From NCBI RefSeq assembly GCF_032854445.1, contig NC_088300.1, positions 48,270,984-48,334,983 on the forward strand: DNA of 64,000 bases, written 5' to 3'. The notes beneath the pieces are model-generated. The model did no database searches and was not told the DNA's origin. It saw only the letters and a list, made by a program, of their open reading frames with translations. Position 1 is the stretch's first letter; each line of letters opens with the position of its first letter. Origin of the DNA: Liolophura sinensis (Eukaryota; Mollusca; Polyplacophora; Chitonida; Chitonidae). The translations under genes were made by a program, and so were the position numbers. Of this stretch, positions 59,101-64,000 are shown one piece after another.

Positions 59101-62100
59101 GATCGTGAAACAAAATCCTACTCGTTCTTCTAGACGTTTGAGAGAAAAAAGAATATCCAATTCTTCACTGTCATCATCTTCTTCAGAGGGACTCAGCAAG
59201 GCAAAGAGACGAAAGGTAGAAACAAGATCTGTGAAGTGTAGGGACGCAGGAATATCTCCCCTCACTGTCAGTACCTCTGGAAAAACTCCTGATGCCCAGG
59301 ATTGTGGACAAGACAAGATGTATAACCGCTACATTTATGAGTGGAACCATGGGTATGGGGCCAGCAGAGATGGTTACCGGGAAGATTACAGAGGAAGAGT
59401 GGATTACAGAGACTATAACATAAGCAGGGAAGTGACTTCTAGGGCAAGCTCTCCTTATGCGGAACATGATGCATATAGATACAGTGACTATGATGATACT
59501 AGATATTATGAGAGGATGGGACAGCCCAGTAGATATATGTATGAACCCAGTTGGCGTATTTATAACAGTGACAGCCGTGTACCTGACAGAGCTGGATATG
59601 ATTATAATGATAGGAGATTTGCCGAAGATGATCCTGTTGATGGCTATGCATATGAGGAGTGCTGGTTAAGGGACAGGAACTTCTCCCACTTACCTCCCCC
59701 TGACAGACACAGTGGTGCATTTGAGCATTATGACACTCTCCCAGAGGCCAGGTTGAGGGCTAGTGCCAGCTGGAGTGGAAGAACTCATCTTGAGGAATAC
59801 AGAGGTGAAAGGTCAAACCTCATATATCGTCTCCGAAACTCCTCAGAGGGTAGGATAGAGAGTCCCAGATCGAGGGCTAGTGCCAGCTGGAGTGGAAGAA
59901 CTCGTCTTGAGGAATACAGAGGTGAAAGGTCAAACCTCATATATCGTCTCCGAAACTCCTCAGAGGGTAGGATAGAGAGTCCCAGATCAGAGGTTAACCT
60001 TAGTCATCATAGTCAAGAGCAGACACAAAGAGCTTATGGCATTAGTGAGGGTCAGAAATCTGCTTCTGGAAAGGCAAGTGTGAAAAGGTTTTTGCTAAAT
60101 ATAGTGTCTGATACTTCACAAGATACCAGAGATGAGAAATCAAACAGAAATAAGAAGAAAGACACAAGGAATACAGGAAGGCATTCTGGTGTGTTGGCTA
60201 CACATGCAGAAATTTCCAGTCCAAGCAGAGCTCAGAATAACAAAGAAGTAGTAAAAATGTCACCACTGGTTACTGGTCTGCAGGTCTCCACAGCACAAAT
60301 AGGGTCCAATGTGGATACGACTAAAGCTGCATTTGGGAATGGAATTGGTGCAAAAAATAGTTGTCCTGTACAAAGGTCTAGTGTACAAAAGAAGTCTATT
60401 TCAGATGGAACAGATTCTGCCAAGAAAGCAGATCCTGCTGCTAGGAATGGAACAAAGCATGTCAAAAAATCATCAGCAACTGCTAGTGGTTTGCCTCAGC
60501 CAGCCGCTGAAGTAAAGATGGATTGTAAAAAGTTAAGTGATTGTGGTGGAGGAGATTTCATTGGAAACTTATTATGTTCTCGTAGCACAGAGGCCAAAGC
60601 AGCACCAGAATTAGTAAAAACGAGCAGTGAGGCACTGAGCAGAGAGTCCTCAGAAAGGCAAACGTTAAGGAACAAGACTAGTAATTCAGACACAGGATGT
60701 AACAGTTCAGCATCAAGTCTTAATAAGACTTCATCTGGTGATAGTGATAGCAAAGGATTGCTGAAGACATGTCCTGATATTACCACCAAAGCGTTGTCGA
60801 AGGATGTGTCTGTTATGGTAGAGCGGTGTTACAGGGGAGACACTTTAATGAAATCTCAGGCTGTTGGCAAAGTTGTTGCCAATTTTGCCTCATCAGCTGA
60901 AAGACAAATCCCCACCAACACTAAGCACTTTTCTGTAATTGGTATAACGGGAACACCAAGTTTACTGGACAGGGAACCTCACCAGAATTCACAGCATCAG
61001 GAGGATTCTATGCAAGATGGCAAGAAATCTTCAGTGGTAGATAGTGGAAGTCCTAGGGAGAGGACACCTTCAAGTAGTACGCTGACAAGCACAGAAGTAG
61101 ACCAACGAGGGGTTAGTGATTGTGCTCAAGTTGGAAGTGGGAACCAAGCTACTGGTAAAGTCACCCTTTACCGTCAGAATGATTCAGCAGAATGTACTGA
61201 GGGTGCTTTGTTAAGGACTCTTTCCAATGAGACAATCTCCAAATTTTCTAATTCAGGTGAAGTAGGGTCAGAATGTACAAGTCGGAAGCATGATAGAAAA
61301 GTCTTAAAAGAACGTGAGATTTTAAAAATCCCGTCATCAGGACATTCAAAGGAATATTCCACTGGGACATCAAAAACAGCGCAGAGAAATGAACCAGAAG
61401 GAATAGCCTCAGACACAAAATTACAGGACTCTAAACATCTCAAAACCAAAAATGAACTTGAAGATGTTTATTTAAAGCATTCCAAAGCTAATCATTCTAG
61501 AGTTGAAGAGCAGCAGGACAAACTTTCAGAAGCCAAACATACTGAATCGCAGGATTTAGGTAGAGGTATTCTTAGAACACCTTCTAACATCTTAGATGAG
61601 AAAGAATTTAAAGACCAGGGAACAAAGCATCAGGGATCTATAAAACAAGACGGACATGTGTCTAATCATCAAGGATCTGACACATATGATTCCAAGATTA
61701 AAGAATCCGGGAGACATGGATCTATACATCAGGAGTCTGAGAGACTTGGATCTAAACACCAGGAGTGTGAAACACCTTTGTCTAAACCTATGGAGTCTGA
61801 CAGACATGGGCCTGAGCAAGAGGAATCTGGCAGACATGGATCTAAGCAGCAAGAGTTTGAGAGACATGGGTCTAAACATCAGGAGCCTGAGAGACAAGGA
61901 TCTAAATATCAGGAGCCTGAGAGACAAGGATCTAAATATCAGGAGCCTGAGAGACAAGGATCTAAATATCAGGAGCCTGACAGACATGGATCTAAACATA
62001 GAGAATCTGACAGACATGAGTCTAAATATCAGAAGTCTGATAGACGTGGGTCTAAACATCGTGAATGTGAGAGACATGGATCAAGACATCGTGAATCTGA

Positions 62101-63833
62101 GAGAGATGGGTCTAAACACAAAGAGCCCTACAGACATGGGTCTAGACATAAAGAGCCTGACACACATGGCTGTAAACATAAGGAATCTGACAGACATGGG
62201 ACTAAGCATGAGGAATCTGACAGACGTAGGACTAAAAGCCGAGAGTCTGACAGACATGGGTCTGAGCAAGGGGAATCTGACTCTGACACATATGGATCTA
62301 AACATCACAAGACTGAGAGACATGGGTCTAAAAGCCGAGAGTCTGACAGACATGGGTCTGAGCAAGGGGAATCTGACTCTGACACATATGGATCTAAACA
62401 TCACAAGACTGAGAGACATGGGTCTAAAAGCCGAGTATCTGGGAGACATGGGTCTGAGCAAGAGCAATCTGAGAGACATAGGCCTAAACATGAGAAAACA
62501 AACAGATATAGGACTAAACATGAGGAATCTGACAGACATGGGACTAAACATGAGGAATCTGACAGACATGGGACTAAACATGAGGAATCTGACAGACATG
62601 GGACTAAAAGCCAAGAGTCTGATATACATGGGTATAAACATCAAGAATCTGATAGACATAGGCCTAATCATGAGTCGGAGAGTCATGAGTCCGAGCAAGA
62701 GAAATCTGATGAACACCATGAATCAAAGAATAAGGAATCTGATATGCCAGATCAAGCAGGGTCCAAACATGAAGATAGCCATGACTCTGGACAATGTAAA
62801 CCTGAAGTATGTGCATCTAGTGAGGCAAACTCCCATTCAAGTAGCAAAGCCAGTAGCCAGGTCCATGCAGGAATGCCTAACCTTGGTCAGCACAGGAAGA
62901 GGCATCATTCTGCGCAGAGCAATGCTAGCAGTTCCAGGGAGGCATCTGAAGCCAGGGTGCGCCACACCTCGGATCAGCAGCAGAGGAGGTTAGACTTACC
63001 CTCCGGCTCTAGACCCTCAAAGCTCTCCTTGTCATCCCCCAGACGTCCAGACAGGCAGAGATCCAGGGTAGAGACCCACAAGGATATCCCTGCCACCAAC
63101 ATCAAACCCACCACACCCAATGCGAGGGACCCCTTAACCAGCCCAGATCGGCCAAGCCTTGTGTACCGGATCAAGCACAAGTCTGGATCCAGCTCTAGTA
63201 TGGAGCATGTCTCTCCGTTGACTAACCTTGAATTTAACTACAGAGAGAGATGTGAACGTCCTTCAAGGCAATCAAGAGACCAGGAAAAATCAGCAGAGGA
63301 TAAAATCAAAGGACCAGCTTTGGAGGAGCATCTGGAAGACCCTCTGGATGGTAAGTTTCCAGCTTGACCTGGTTTTGATGTTTCTTTTGAAAATGGTCTT
63401 AGAAATGTTGTATACTCTTTCACTTTTTTCTGTAATGCATCACTGTTTCTGTACAGTTGCACTCCTAAACTGACAAGCACTTTAGTGAAACTGCTGAGAA
63501 TGATGTAGTTTCATGCAGCTTGGATTGTTGTATCAATTGCCCCATGAAGAGCCTATTGTTTCTTCAAATGGTCGGTTTGAGTAAGGCTGTGAGAGGTCAA
63601 CACAGTCATTAAGACTTTAATATGTTGTGTTAAAATTTAAATGGTTATTAAAATTTAATATATCATTTCAGTAGCTTTATACACCCTTAGATTAGGATGT
63701 GAGCATAAGGTTATGTTTGTGTCCAGATGATGAGAGGAATTGGAAAAATACAACTGAACGGAAGAAACAAAAATTAGCTCATGTCCAAAATGGCTTGTTG
63801 GGTTTTGAACTAGATCCCTTTTCACTAAAAATC
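56080..63833 (+). CDS. Unrecognised repeat-rich disordered protein gene, partial (continues past window end)
   Basis: Four exons share consistent phases: 56080-56106, 56234-56283, 58947-63350 and 63727-63833. Together they give about 1,529 codons, with no start codon and no stop in the window. The order is: KGSQNHHRWEHSIQITKF; a basic stretch (QARKRKES, RSSRRLREKR); a Ser-rich acidic patch; a Tyr/Asp/Arg-rich part (RYSDYDDTRYYERM); a 39-residue tandem duplication; a long Ser/Thr/Lys disordered region; about 34 ESDRHGSKHQ-like decapeptides; a Ser/Arg/Pro tail; and HVQNGLLGFELDPFSLKI in the last exon. No catalytic or globular domain is visible. Basic clusters suggest a nuclear or nucleic-acid-associated protein, which is inference only. 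It lies head-to-head with CCDC91. I do not recognise the family. Confidence 0.75.
56234..56283 (+). CDS. Short exon (50 nt) of the unrecognised gene
   Basis: Acceptor tatttccttgcag, donor CAAG|gtatgt. It encodes EHSIQITKFIKSEDNQ and joins in phase to VCAEWKASNQ of the giant exon. Confidence 0.55.
56284..58946 (+). other. Intron of the unrecognised gene
   Basis: 2.66 kb between the 50-nt exon and the giant exon. No repeats or exons recognised; several open frames under 110 codons look like chance. Confidence 0.5.
58947..63350 (+). CDS. Giant 4.4-kb exon of the unrecognised gene
   Basis: A 4,404-bp exon from acceptor ctctatttcag to donor GGATG|gtaagt. The reading frame also extends upstream to 58889, but that part lacks an ATG and contains the polypyrimidine tract and acceptor, so it is taken as intron. 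The exon encodes 1,468 residues of charged, low-complexity protein without a stop, far too long to be chance. Confidence 0.9.
59755..59988 (+). repeat. 117-bp in-frame tandem duplication inside the giant exon
   Basis: Two head-to-tail copies of 117 bp (39 codons), starting at 59755 and 59872. Each encodes RASASWSGRT, EEYRGERSNLIYRLRNSSEG and RIESPRS. The one difference I noticed in the copied core is H versus R after SGRT. The near identity implies a recent duplication. Confidence 0.95.
61660..62690 (+). repeat. 30-bp coding minisatellite (decapeptide repeats)
   Basis: About 34 imperfect tandem units of 30 bp encode variants of ESDRHGSKHQ. Three units at 61890-61979 are identical. A 96-bp higher-order copy (starts 62234 and 62330) includes an 8-residue GESDSDTYG insert. 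Because 30 is a multiple of three, other frames on both strands are also open; these are side effects. Confidence 0.95.
63727..63833 (+). CDS. Last visible exon of the unrecognised gene
   Basis: Acceptor gtttgtgtccag, donor AAAATC|gtaagt, 107 bp. It encodes DDERNWKNTTERKKQKLAHV and QNGLLGFELDPFSLKI, in phase with LEDPLD of the giant exon. Its less biased composition suggests the start of a folded domain beyond the window. Confidence 0.8.
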
Positions 63834-64000
63834 GTAAGTCACAATTCTGGTCCTACATGTAAGTTAAAACTTACAACACATGACCATGTCAGAAACTCAC
63901 ACTACCAGTTCCAATGACTGCTTTTATGCCAGGTAGTAAAACATGACTTATGATTTTCAACTTAATATTTATTAGTGAAGTGATTCCCAGCTTCCAAAAA

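Noticed and set aside
61592-62993. 445-codon plus-strand and 161/212-codon minus-strand frames inside the giant exon
   Set aside because: Shadows of the 30-bp coding repeat; the frame that joins splice sites correctly is the ESDRHG frame.

Overview
The window is nuclear DNA from an invertebrate animal. Genes are split into short exons by AT-rich introns with canonical GT/AG sites, and tRNA-derived SINEs and small inverted-repeat elements are scattered through introns and intergenic DNA. Protein similarity (judged from memory), the SINE types and the frequent ACATGTACATGT palindromes suggest a lophotrochozoan, probably mollusc-like. The species cannot be fixed from sequence alone.

Layout: (1) About 2.2-35.9 kb, + strand: the CSL transcription factor RBPJ / Suppressor of Hairless, the DNA-binding effector of Notch signalling. 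Thirteen coding exons (10545-34924) join in a consistent frame to 661 codons plus stop. The initiator exon is not certain; a 21-codon candidate lies at 2202-2264. (2) 35.9-42.5 kb: intergenic DNA between two convergent genes, with a 35-bp minisatellite, an inverted-repeat element and SINE pieces. A 42-bp minisatellite abuts the end of the next gene. (3) 42.5-52.9 kb, - strand: CCDC91 (p56, the GGA-binding partner), a trans-Golgi coiled-coil protein. All 13 coding exons are recovered (453 aa), from the acidic FGGFE motif to the C-terminus. The first intron uses a GC-AG splice pair. (4) 52.9-56 kb: head-to-head intergenic region with a possible decayed piggyBac-like trace. (5) 56.1 kb to the window end, + strand: an unrecognised gene dominated by a 4.4-kb exon. 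It encodes a disordered, charged protein with about 1 kb of decapeptide (30-bp) repeats and an almost perfect 39-residue tandem duplication. It continues past the right edge.

The most unusual signal is shared by the two known genes. Directly downstream of one internal exon in each (RBPJ exon ending at 25527; CCDC91 exon 48953-49060), the intron holds a tandem array made from the 3' end of that exon plus its splice donor. In CCDC91 the array has a regular 260-bp higher-order period; in RBPJ it is older and degenerate. The region after the CCDC91 stop codon also consists of decayed copies of the last coding bases. This looks like repeated local duplication anchored on exon ends, leaving many decoy splice sites.

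RBPJ and CCDC91 have no known joint function; their convergence appears to be simple neighbourhood. No RNA genes, CRISPR arrays or viral genes were found.
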